From positions 496,001 to 560,000 of the forward strand of contig JAKFAO010000005.1 in NCBI GenBank assembly GCA_021527695.1: a stretch of 64,000 nucleotides of DNA, given 5' to 3'. Positions within the stretch are counted from its first letter, which is position 1. Each line of letters starts with the position of its first letter. The notes below the pieces were generated by a model. The model was not told where the DNA came from. It saw only the letters and a program-made list of their open reading frames with translations, and ran no database searches. Made by a program: the position numbers and the translations under genes. This DNA is from Naematelia aurantialba. Lineage: Eukaryota; Basidiomycota; Tremellomycetes; Tremellales; Naemateliaceae. Shown here piece by piece: positions 34,267 to 42,898 of this stretch.

Positions 34267-34958
34267 ATGGAGTGAGTCAATTTCGCTGTTGCGCAGAATG
34301 CATTCTTACAATACGCCAGATCTTTATCTCCGGAATGCACACCTCTCAAGCAGCGATACGATTCCTGTTTCAATTCTTGGTTTGAAGGCTATCTTCAGCC
34401 CGCCCTCGACATTGCACAGAATCCCTCGGCTCGCCTTTTCTCTGGCCACTCAGTACAGATAGCCTCGCCATCTCGGACATCGTCTCCTGTTGGCACTACT
34501 CCAATCGATCATACAGCAAATGGGCGACCAGCCAAACCATCACGTGGTCAACTGATCACTTCATGGGCATCTGCTTTTCCGTCCTACAACACCGCTACCC
34601 GGGTGGATCCTCGGTCTCCTCTCTCGGTAGCTGGTGTCCCGTCGCCGGAGCTTGATCACGAAATTGGAGGACATGATGCACATGCTGCAGATACCACCGG
34701 ACAAACAAGAGCCCAAATCAAGGCGGCCGAATATGAGAGGGCGTGTGGGGCAGCGTGGAGAGCCTACAGATCGTGTCTGACAGTAGGTTTGACATCGAGT
34801 GGCCCAAGCAGTTTTTAATACAACTCCAGAGAGCGATATCGCAAAACACGAGCCTGTCAACTCTCCTAGAACAAGCGCGCACAGAACATCCGCTCGAAGC
34901 CGAGCCAGGCTTGGAAGGGACAGCCTGGGATGCACGCCCTGATGCCACACTCGCGTGA
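34267..34958 (+). CDS. MDM35: MDM35/TRIAP1-like twin-CX9C intermembrane-space protein
   Basis: Mdm35 escorts the lipid-transfer protein Ups1 in the mitochondrial intermembrane space. I assign three exons: 34267-34271 (only ATGGA), 34320-34782 and 34830-34958. They give 198 residues, starting MESLSPECTPLKQRYDSCFN. The first CX9C is C-TPLKQRYDS-C. The second is C-GAAWRAYRS-C. QIKAAEYERACGAAW and ISQNTSLSTLLEQARTEHPL match the rest of the family. Oddly, a Ser/Pro/Thr-rich insert of roughly 100 residues (34410-34690) separates the two CX9C helices, which normally form one tight hairpin; the usual length is only 80-100 residues. The 5-nt first exon has a GTGAGT donor and a CGCCAG acceptor. Confidence 0.85.
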
Positions 34959-35323
34959 GCGCCCATCGCATGTGCGCGCCAGCCAGTGCGGTTATCTCGT
35001 GGAAGTCTTCTGTTTGATTGGGGTCCCATGCATGCACCATTGAGATTTTACTGGAAAGACTGAAATCGTCATACAACCTGACGCACGTGACAGACGACGA
35101 CTCCAGCGCACCGTTCTATACGGCGGACTGCGTCTTGAGACTCTGGATGTTCTGTTCTATTCTCTGCAGCGACTGTAGTCATCTCTGCGTGTGGCACGGT
35201 AGTACCAAAGCTCGCTGATACCTCTATCAAGAAAGCTCGCGGTCTTTTTAGCCAAGCTACCGCCTCCACCTCACCGGTAGACTTGCGTTCTCTTCCGTCT
35301 TCACTCCCGCTTTCTTGATTTAG

Positions 35324-36410
35324 GGGGTTGTTCGACTTCGGCACCGTACCCATCAGCTATCAGCTACAGCTCAACGCGTCACTGAACAATGCCATCCACA
35401 GGAGAATATCTATAAAGCTTTGCGCCTGTACCGAAAGCATACAGCTGACCGATCAAGCGGCCGTCGTGAATGCTGTGAGTAATCATACACTTTCGGCGGT
35501 AACAATGTGCAGTTATAGGCGCACGACAGTGCAGCGCATCACCTGGGCCTCATCCTCGCGTGATCATGATGCTGGCGACTTTGAATGTCACTCAAACGCT
35601 GTCCGACCTGATACCGTCTATTGACCCGATACTGCGACTATCCCAGCCATTCCTGGAGTATCTCGCGAAATCGATCACTGTCAATCGACTCGCCCTCAGA
35701 ACATTCGAAGAAGATCTCCCGGGCTTACTTCGTTATGTGGGACCTCACACCAGTGCTTGTCGTACTCCGAAGCTGACTACCCGTTTCCAAAGGTGCCTCT
35801 TGTCTGTCGCCTCATCGCCTTGATTCTAGCTGCTCCGTTGGTTGTGTGCATCGTTCTGGATGTGATTGCATATGGTGGGCTATAGGCGTCCAGCCGTTAC
35901 TGAAATCGCATAGGTATCGCTCGCACCCTTCATTTGTCCATGTCCTCGCATCGAGTCCCTCGATCCCCCCCTCCTGCCAATATGCCACTCGGTATACACA
36001 GCCAAAGCTTCCAGTCTGAAGACCGCAATGGTTCCACCTCGCTACCTCCTTCGTTGTATCAAGCCAGCATGCCTACCGATAGCGATACAACAACACACCG
36101 CACACGGTCCCGAAAACGAAGAAAAGCATTTGACGACGCGGAACCCACCAGCATGCTTGTGGACCGGGGGGAACATGTCACCGAAGGACTCGCGCTCACG
36201 TTTCCCCTTGAGAGTCACCGTAGTCAGGGCAGTCAAGATCGGGTCAATTCAAAGTCTTCCTCGTTGGTCTCACTCAACTCGCTTGCATCCGCCTCCTCCA
36301 CTCAGACTTCGAACGGATCCAGCATCTCATTAGACGATGGTCCCGTCGTGAAATTCGAGACACGATTCCCTCCATCAACACAAGCTCTTAGGCAACCAGG
36401 GATATCTTAA
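35324..36410 (+). CDS. Hypothetical membrane protein (5' end unresolved)
   Basis: A chain of frames joins through plausible introns: LFDFGTVPISYQLQLN...LTDQAAVVNA (35328 on), AHDSAAHHLGLILA (after the TTATAG acceptor near 35518), HSWSISRNRSLSIDSPSEHSKKISRAYFVMWDLTPVLV (after CCCAG near 35643), a 31-nt intron (35762-35792), then VPLVCRLIALILAAPLVVCIVLDVIAYG. After another intron comes a long Ser-rich cytosolic-looking tail (35934-36410) containing RTRSRKRRKAF. One strong TM helix is visible, with a second weaker one. I recognise no family. The true start is not located; a TTTAG acceptor at 35323 suggests an upstream exon. Confidence 0.45.
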
Positions 36411-37134
36411 AAGTAACACTGGGAAAGAAGGCTGCCTCAAGTCTTGTACGATAGCGGATTTCCATTGAACCCAATCTCTTCATCCCATTGCTCCTTTAGC
36501 AGGCTCAGACCAGTGTATCCCGGAACGATGACAGCCCCCTCGCATGGTAGACGTCTAGTAGGCTGCTCTAACCTCAATTGTTGCATGAATCCCTCTCGAT
36601 TGACTCACTGATATCCTATTCCTATAGTATTCTTTGAAACCTTTGAACCTCACAGTGTGTAGTATATACATGAACCATTGACCTAGTTCCAGCTTTGATA
36701 GGTCCAATACCGGGCTATATTGACACTTTGTCAAACATGGTTTGAATCACAGAATGACAGTTAGTAGTTGTTACGACCTGTGTCATGAATGCCACGGTGG
36801 TTAGGTAGCTGCATTTTACGTCCTAGAGCAACGGTGCAGGTCACCAGAGCTCAGGCAAAGAAATTTTGTTCGGTGTAGGAGTTTGCATATCGAGTCCTGG
36901 TCCATGTCGTGACATGCCTCACTTGTTACAATCTGTCCCCAAAGAGTTCTGGATGAAATCCCAAACACATGGCAAACAATGACGGTTTGCAAGGCGTAAG
37001 ATACGACTGACAAGTGTAACTCGTTGCCATGAATTCAATCCAAGCCAAGTCCCGACGAGTCTCAACAAATCCTGACAAATGCTTGGCCAGCTAGTACGAA
37101 CCAAAATGGGTTTCATTGTTGTTACGTCCCGTAA
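36411..37134. other. Intergenic flank of the retrotransposon array
   Basis: No gene is seen here. The last 15 bases before the array match the 5' end (TGTTACGTCCCGTAA) of a solo LTR found in reverse at 52462-52805. The array therefore seems to sit in, or to have recombined with, an older LTR relic. Confidence 0.45.
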
Positions 37135-37614
37135 TGTCATGACCCGACTCACCTCGATTTACCTCGAATACTCTCGACTTACTTTTCAACCTCTCGATCT
37201 ATCTCGATTATTACTTGAATCACCTCGACACTCTCTTTGTCACTCATTCAAATCTCAATAACTTACTTCATCACTCGTTTACTCTCGATTCCTCAATTCA
37301 ACCTCCTCGAAAACCTCGAATTGATGCTTAGTAATAATATTGGAAATAGGTGATTCTATTGGCAACAACAGCATTGGAAATAGATAAGATGCTGCAATAT
37401 ATAAGTAGATAGATCTGCCTTGATCCCCCCAGGGATCAAAACTCGTATGTTACTCTCGATATCATTTCGATTTCCTCGATTCACCTCGATTGTCGATAGT
37501 TTGACAAATCTTCAGCCGAAAGCCTTCCGCTTCCGGTTCGAGACTATTTTGGTATAGTCGAATCGCCCGATTACCCGTTTCCTCTGTCGAATCATCAGAG
37601 ACACGGCCGTAACA
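37135..37614 (+). repeat. Chromovirus LTR, copy 1 (5' LTR of unit 1)
   Basis: 480 bp, TG...CA termini. The first 200 bases contain many iterated CTCGA motifs. A TATA box (TATATAAG) is at 37398-37405. A short palindrome (TGATCCC-CCCA-GGGATCA) surrounds the predicted transcription start near 37431. Confidence 0.93.
37398..37405 (+). promoter_or_regulatory. LTR TATA box
   Basis: TATATAAG lies 33 nt upstream of AGGGATCAAAACT, the sequence whose complement forms the primer-binding site. The spacing fits the predicted mRNA start at about 37431. Confidence 0.7.
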
Positions 37615-37616
37615 GT

Positions 37617-37629
37617 AGTTTTGATCCCT
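37617..37629 (+). other. Self-priming primer-binding site, unit 1
   Basis: AGTTTTGATCCCT begins two bases after the LTR. It is the perfect 13-nt reverse complement of LTR positions 37431-37443, the predicted 5' end of the mRNA. There is no TGG start, as a tRNA primer would need. This is the layout used by Tf1/sushi-type chromoviruses, which prime reverse transcription from their own 5' end. Confidence 0.75.
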
Positions 37630-37695
37630 CACTTGAAGATTCGATAACTTTCGACAACTTATCTTCACTTCGCTTCCCTTGACTCTCAATTCGCC

Positions 37696-38847
37696 ATGCC
37701 TTCTCAAGCCGAAAGACTTCGACAGCTTGAAGAGCATAACCTCGAAATGTCTGGTGACCTAGCCATCATTCGAAACCAGATGACCGAAATCCTCAATCGT
37801 CTCTCGAATCCTCCTGTGGTTGTTCGATCTCGTCCGAATACTCCGCAACCTGAGGAATCGGTCCTCACTCCCATCATCGAAATGGAATCAACCCCCATTT
37901 CAGCCCATATTCCGCTCGATCCCAAATTCGAACCCAAAGTACCCGAACCCGATCGCTTTTCAGGTGACCGATCTAAACTTCATGGATTTTTTGGTCAACT
38001 CGCTATGGTTTTTCAACTTCAGCCATCTCGATTTGCAACCGAAAACAAGAAAGTCCTCTATGCTGGCTTGCTTTTGCGTGAAGGTCCTCTTCAATGGTTT
38101 CAATCGTACTTGGAACAAATCGAAACTCATCGAAATGCCTTTTTCGATGACTACAACCTCTTCAAAAAGGAACTCGAAAATGCTTTCGGTGATCCAGATA
38201 GGGTTGCCACTGCCGAAAGACAACTTCTTGCTCTCAATCAGAGAGGTTCAGCAAGCACTTATGCTACCGAATTCCGACGACTTGTCACGATTCTCAATTG
38301 GACTGAATCAACAGACAAATCGCTCCCTTCGCTCTTCTACAAAGGCTTGAAAGAGTCTGTAAAAGACGAACTCACTCGAATTGGTCGATCAGACAATCTA
38401 AATCAACTGATTGCTGACTCGATTCGCATCGATAACCGCAATCATGCTCGAAACATCGAACGAAATGCTTCGAAGCCTGATTCAGTGCACTTTACCCCAT
38501 CGAAAACTGCCAATTCCAATTTGCCTCACAACAATCAACGCTTGTTTACTTTGCGAAACTCGTATTCGACAACCAAACCTCAACCAAAGAGCAATATCCC
38601 TCTGACTTCGGCTGGAAAAGTCACTCCAGAAGAAATGCAGAGACGAATCGACAACAAACTGTGCCGATTCTGTGGAGATTCATCGCATTCCCTCGAAAAC
38701 TGTCCGAAGAAGCGTGATTCTCCCAAAGTCAAAATCGAATCCTCGAAAACTGGTGGAAATGCCACTTCGATCAACTCGAATCACATTCCTACCAAGGAAT
38801 CTGTGTCAAAAAATCAACAGGCCTCCAGTCAACACTCGAAGACCTAG
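37696..38847 (+). CDS. gag: Gag polyprotein, unit 1 (383 residues)
   Basis: This is a Retrotrans_gag capsid-type protein that packages element RNA into virus-like particles. A short coiled-coil N-terminus (RLRQLEEHNLEMSGDLAIIRNQM) precedes the capsid core: DRFSGDRSKLHGFFGQLAMVF, LREGPLQWFQSYL, and FKKELENAFGDPD through ATEFRRLVTILNW. A CCHC zinc knuckle (CRFCGDSSHSLENC, residues 323-336) follows for nucleic-acid binding. The tail is Ser/Lys-rich. The ATG at 37696 is the first in frame after the PBS. The frame ends with TAG at 38845-38847, only 30 nt after a slippery heptamer. Confidence 0.92.
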   Translation: MPSQAERLRQLEEHNLEMSGDLAIIRNQMTEILNRLSNPPVVVRSRPNTPQPEESVLTPIIEMESTPISAHIPLDPKFEPKVPEPDRFSGDRSKLHGFFGQLAMVFQLQPSRFATENKKVLYAGLLLREGPLQWFQSYLEQIETHRNAFFDDYNLFKKELENAFGDPDRVATAERQLLALNQRGSASTYATEFRRLVTILNWTESTDKSLPSLFYKGLKESVKDELTRIGRSDNLNQLIADSIRIDNRNHARNIERNASKPDSVHFTPSKTANSNLPHNNQRLFTLRNSYSTTKPQPKSNIPLTSAGKVTPEEMQRRIDNKLCRFCGDSSHSLENCPKKRDSPKVKIESSKTGGNATSINSNHIPTKESVSKNQQASSQHSKT

Positions 38848-38855
38848 GTCTGGAG
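38808..38855 (+). promoter_or_regulatory. Candidate -1 ribosomal frameshift signal at the gag/pol junction, unit 1
   Basis: The heptamer A AAA AAT (38808-38814) is in the gag frame as xxA AAA AAT. After an 8-nt spacer, CTCCAG (38823-38828) pairs with CTGGAG (38850-38855), and a palindrome AGACCTAGGTCT lies inside at 38840-38851. The gag stop is inside the hairpin. A -1 shift enters a frame that stays open into the protease segment and matches the frame of pol. Confidence 0.6.
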
Positions 38856-39070
38856 TGCCGAAATCCTAGGCAATCCATTTCTTCTCCCATTTCGTCTCCC
38901 ACTGTTCTTCTTTCTGCCAATTCGCTAGGCAATTCTAACCGAATATACCAATCAGTTTCTTTCGATACTCCTTTGGGAACGGTTACCACCAAAGCTCTTA
39001 TCGATACCGGTGCCGATTCTAACTTCATAGATCTTTCTTTTGTCAAATCTCACTCGATACCCCTGATACC
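38848..39070 (+). pseudogene. Protease segment of pol, interrupted, unit 1
   Basis: In the -1 frame relative to gag the sequence encodes FDTPLGTVTTKALIDTGADSNFIDLSF. This contains the aspartic protease active site LIDTGAD. The frame runs directly into an inserted solo LTR at 39071, where a stop soon follows. The remainder of the protease (PKSKPLELLLIDGS...) resumes in the same frame after 39482, because insert plus target duplication is 417 nt, a multiple of three. As it stands, protease cannot be made as one piece. Confidence 0.8.
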
Positions 39071-39482
39071 TGTCATGACGGAGACGTCGTCGAGTCGTCA
39101 CGTGACTATCCACGCGACCGGGATGGCGGCATGGCTGTCACGTGGGGCTTGAGGAACTCGTCTAGGTTGAGCGAGTATCTACTCGTCTCGACGAGAGTAT
39201 ATAGAATTTACCGGATTGTAGTGAGGTTCCTCAGCGATCCTGGATTGAGTCCCATAGTCCAAGACCCAACGATCTCGCTCTAACTTCGACGGGTCTACAA
39301 CCACTCATCTGAGTTCTTCTAGATCGCCCAGGTCTCAGTCCACGTCCCCCAACTCCACGTCCCAGTCCCAAGTCAAGGCTTTCCTCATTCTCTCAACGAG
39401 TTCGCGCGGAACTCGTCCACTTCCAAGCCAGTCGTTGTGCAGCGGTCCCAGGTCGCCGAAGTTAGACCGGAGCATCGTGACA
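39071..39482 (+). mobile_element. Solo LTR (412 bp, different family) inserted in pol of unit 1
   Basis: It starts TGTCATGACGG and ends CATCGTGACA, with TG...CA termini. It is flanked by a perfect 5-bp target duplication ATACC (39066-39070 and 39483-39487). A TATA-like AGAGTATATAG lies near 39193-39203. The sequence is unlike the 480-bp LTR apart from the terminal bases. The same insert with the same duplication is in unit 2. Confidence 0.9.
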
Positions 39483-42400
39483 ATACCCAAGTCGAAACCC
39501 CTCGAATTACTTCTAATCGATGGCTCCTCTGCAGGTTTCATCAATTCGGAAGCAATACTTCCACTTTCAATCGACAATACCATCATTTCGACTCGATTTG
39601 AAGTCACAACACTAGGTGTTTCATCTATTGTCCTTGGTCTACCTTGGCTTCGATCAATTCGACCCTCAATCGATTGGAATTCGCTCTCTCTTGTTCTTGA
39701 TTCAAAGACAAAATCGAAACGAATCAATCAAGATCCTCAACAAGACAAGTCGAACCTCATTTCGGTAGTAGGTTCTTCAACATTTTGTAAACTCGCCAAA
39801 CATTCCCCAATCGGATTACTCCTTGCCACTATTTCATCATCCGAAATAGATTCGAAAGCAACCGCTCTCTCCGATTCTCAAATCGTCCCTGCCGAATACC
39901 ATGACTACCTCGACGTATTCAGCAAGTTGTCATCCGAAACCCTACCAGAACATCGCGAATATGATCATCGCATCCCAATTGAGGAAGGAAAAACCCCACC
40001 ATTTGGTCCAATCTACCAACTTTCCTCGAAAGAACTCGAAACACTCCGCGATTACATTGATTCGAACCTAAAAACAGGTTTCATCTCCCCATCATCCTCT
40101 TCTGCTGGTGCTCCAATCCTTTTTGTCAAAAAGAAGGATGGTTCGCTACGACTTTGTGTGGATTATCGAGGTCTCAACCGAATTACGGTGAAAAATCGAT
40201 ACCCATTACCTCTCATTCACGAACTCCTCGACCGACTTCGTGGTGCGAAATACTTTACCAAGATCGATCTGCGAAACGCATACAATCACATTCGAATCGC
40301 AGAAGGTGATGAATGGAAAACCGCATTTCGAACTCGCTATGGCTTATTCGAATACCGAGTCATGCCTTTTGGTCTCACGAATGCTCCCGCTTCGTTCCAA
40401 CACTTGATCAATCACACCTTTCGCGATATGGTTGATCAATTCGTTATTGCTTATCTGGACGATATCCTCGTCTACTCCTCGACTTTGGACGAACACAAAG
40501 AACATGTTCGAAAAGTTCTCAATCGTCTTCGTTCTGCTCGACTCTTTGCAAAAGCTGAGAAGTGTGAGTTTCATTTGCCTTCTGTGGAATTCTTAGGGTA
40601 TATCGTCACCCAATCGGGAATTTCCATGGACCCATCGAAAGTCGAATCCATCATTTCATGGCCGACTCCGTCGAATATCACTGAGGTTCAATCATTCCTT
40701 GGTTTCGCCAACTTTTATCGCCAGTTCATTCAGAACTATTCGAAAATCGCTGGTCCATTGACCAACCTCACCAAGAAATCGTCTCCATTTGAGTGGACAC
40801 CCGAAGCCGAAACTGCTTTCAAGCGATTGAAAGAAGCTTTCACATCTGCCGATATACTTCGCCACTTCGATCCGAAACTTCCCTTGGTTCTCGAAACAGA
40901 TGCCTCCGATTTTGCCATTGGCTCTGTCCTTTCGCAACACTTCGACAAACAGTTGCATCCAATCGCTTTCTTTTCGTGCAAGCTAAACCCTGCCGAATTG
41001 AATTACGAGATCCATGACAAGGAACTCCTCGCTATCATTGCCTCTTTCAAGGCTTGGCGTCACTTTTTCGAGGGCGCTCAACACCCAATCGAGGTCATTA
41101 CTGACCATCAACCCCTCGTTTACTTCGATTCGAAACGAAATCTCACCCGTCGACAAGTTCGATGGATGGAATTCTTATCCGACTTTGTTTTCAACATCGA
41201 ATATCGACCAGGAAAACAATCTTCGAAACCCGATGCTCTTTCAAGACGATCCGATTATCGTTTGACTGACATCGATCGACAAGGAAATTATCGACAAGTA
41301 TTGAACTTGAATTTCCTAACTTCGACTCTTCATTCGTCAACACTTGAGTCTATTCGACAGGCTCAACTGCAAGATCCAACAACTCGAGATCTATTCAATC
41401 GACTTTCGTCTGGTTCAGGTACCACACTTGAAACCAAAAACTATTGTATCGACAACGAATCACTTATTCGCTGTGATCATTGTTACTTCGTCCCCGACTT
41501 CGATAACCTTCGCCTTCGACTTACACAAGAATGCCACGATACAAAACTTTCAGGACATCCAGGACGTGCTCGAACTCTTCGACTCCTGTCTCGCCACTTC
41601 TATTGGCCAGGAATCAAGTCTTTCGTGAAAGAATTTGTCAAGTCGTGTGATCTTTGTGCTCGAAACAAAACTCGTCGCCATAAACCATATGGTTTCCTCA
41701 AATCGCTTCCCACTCCTAGCTCTGCTTGGTCATCGGTCTCAATGGACTTCATCGAATGGCTACCCGAATCGAATGGGTACAACTCGATTTTTGTCGCTGT
41801 AGATCGACTTACCAAAATGGCTATTTTCGAACCATGTCGTACTGACATCACTGCTCAACAACTCGCCGAATTATACATTCGCTGTGTAATATCGAAACAT
41901 GGCATCCCTTCGAATATCATTTCAGATCGTGGATCAGAATTTACTTCTGCATTCTGGCGATCTCTCACTTCGTTACTCCAAATCGACCTCAGTTTCTCTA
42001 CCGCTTTCCATCCCGAAACTGATGGACAAACCGAATCTGTCAATCAATGGCTCGAACAGTATCTTCGTATCTTTGGCAACTATCAACAAGACGATTGGTC
42101 CCGATTACTACCTATCGCTGAGTTTGCCTACAACAATTCGGAACATTCGACCACTTCGGTAACACCTTTCTTTGCTAACAAAGGTTTCCACCCTCGTTCA
42201 TCCTTCGATCCTATTTCGACAACCAATTCGCCACCCAATCTTGAAGCACAATCCTTTGCTCAACAAATCGCTCATCTAAATCAATATCTTCGCTCAACAA
42301 TCGATGACATGAAAACCTCGCAAGCCAAATTCGCCAACCAAAATCGATCTGAATCACCAACATACAATATTGGAGACAAAGTTCTTCTCTCGACAAAGAA

Positions 42401-42821
42401 TATCGACACTAAACGTGCAACGAAGAAACTCGATTATAAGTACATTGGTCCTTTCAAGATCACCGAAAAGATTTCGTCTCATGCCTATCGTCTCGATCTA
42501 CCTCGATCCTATCAAATTCACAACGTTTTCCATGTCAACCTCCTCGAACCATACCACGAAAATACTCTCAATAATCGAAATCAACCACCTCCACCACCAA
42601 TTGAAATTCAAGGTCAAATCGAACATGAAGTCGAAGAGATCTTGGACTCGAAAATCGATCGTCGCTACAAACCACCACTTCGTTACCTCGTAAAGTGGAA
42701 AGGTTATGACGATCCATCCGAAAATACTTGGGAACCACCAATTCATCTAGAAAACTCTACCGAACTTATTCGAAAATACCACGCTCTCTACCCAAACAAG
42801 CCTTCGCCTCAATCGTACTAA
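39435..42821 (+). CDS. pol: Pol polyprotein of chromovirus, unit 1 (RT, RNase H, integrase, chromodomain)
   Basis: The open frame is 1128 codons; the first 16 codons lie inside the inserted LTR, so its apparent ATG is not the native start. In order: the end of protease; reverse transcriptase (KKKDGSLRLCVDYRGLN, MPFGLTNAPASFQ, YLDD at residues 340-343, encoded at 40452-40463); RNase H (LETDASDFAIGSVLSQ, ELLAIIASFKAWRHF, ITDHQPL); integrase HHCC zinc finger (HPGRARTLRLLSRHFYWPG...CDLCARNK); catalytic core with D in SMDFIEWLP, D in SDRGSEF and E in GQTESVNQWLEQYL; and a C-terminal chromodomain (VEEILDSKIDRRY...YLVKWKGYDDPSENTWEP). The domain order is the Ty3/Gypsy order. The chromodomain, which guides integration to marked chromatin, defines it as a chromovirus. 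It uses TCG and CGA codons heavily, unlike the host genes. Confidence 0.93.
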   Translation: MCSGPRSPKLDRSIVTIPKSKPLELLLIDGSSAGFINSEAILPLSIDNTIISTRFEVTTLGVSSIVLGLPWLRSIRPSIDWNSLSLVLDSKTKSKRINQDPQQDKSNLISVVGSSTFCKLAKHSPIGLLLATISSSEIDSKATALSDSQIVPAEYHDYLDVFSKLSSETLPEHREYDHRIPIEEGKTPPFGPIYQLSSKELETLRDYIDSNLKTGFISPSSSSAGAPILFVKKKDGSLRLCVDYRGLNRITVKNRYPLPLIHELLDRLRGAKYFTKIDLRNAYNHIRIAEGDEWKTAFRTRYGLFEYRVMPFGLTNAPASFQHLINHTFRDMVDQFVIAYLDDILVYSSTLDEHKEHVRKVLNRLRSARLFAKAEKCEFHLPSVEFLGYIVTQSGISMDPSKVESIISWPTPSNITEVQSFLGFANFYRQFIQNYSKIAGPLTNLTKKSSPFEWTPEAETAFKRLKEAFTSADILRHFDPKLPLVLETDASDFAIGSVLSQHFDKQLHPIAFFSCKLNPAELNYEIHDKELLAIIASFKAWRHFFEGAQHPIEVITDHQPLVYFDSKRNLTRRQVRWMEFLSDFVFNIEYRPGKQSSKPDALSRRSDYRLTDIDRQGNYRQVLNLNFLTSTLHSSTLESIRQAQLQDPTTRDLFNRLSSGSGTTLETKNYCIDNESLIRCDHCYFVPDFDNLRLRLTQECHDTKLSGHPGRARTLRLLSRHFYWPGIKSFVKEFVKSCDLCARNKTRRHKPYGFLKSLPTPSSAWSSVSMDFIEWLPESNGYNSIFVAVDRLTKMAIFEPCRTDITAQQLAELYIRCVISKHGIPSNIISDRGSEFTSAFWRSLTSLLQIDLSFSTAFHPETDGQTESVNQWLEQYLRIFGNYQQDDWSRLLPIAEFAYNNSEHSTTSVTPFFANKGFHPRSSFDPISTTNSPPNLEAQSFAQQIAHLNQYLRSTIDDMKTSQAKFANQNRSESPTYNIGDKVLLSTKNIDTKRATKKLDYKYIGPFKITEKISSHAYRLDLPRSYQIHNVFHVNLLEPYHENTLNNRNQPPPPPIEIQGQIEHEVEEILDSKIDRRYKPPLRYLVKWKGYDDPSENTWEPPIHLENSTELIRKYHALYPNKPSPQSY

Positions 42822-42898
42822 TTCACTGACTATTCATTCCAACGAATTCAAATTCATTCCAACTTATTTACTTTTCAATCCATTTCAATCCATTTCAG

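Noticed and set aside
37615..37640. tRNA-primed PBS
   Set aside because: The sequence after the LTR has no TGG start and instead matches the complement of the element's own predicted mRNA 5' end.
39435..39482. ATG at 39435 as the native start of pol
   Set aside because: The first 16 codons lie inside the inserted solo LTR; the native pol frame continues upstream into the protease motif and is probably reached by frameshift from gag.
39335..39727. 130-codon minus-strand frame in the retrotransposon
   Set aside because: It overlaps the inserted LTR and the start of pol and has no domain; it is an antisense shadow of a coding region, unlike the Zn2Cys6 frame, which does not overlap pol.
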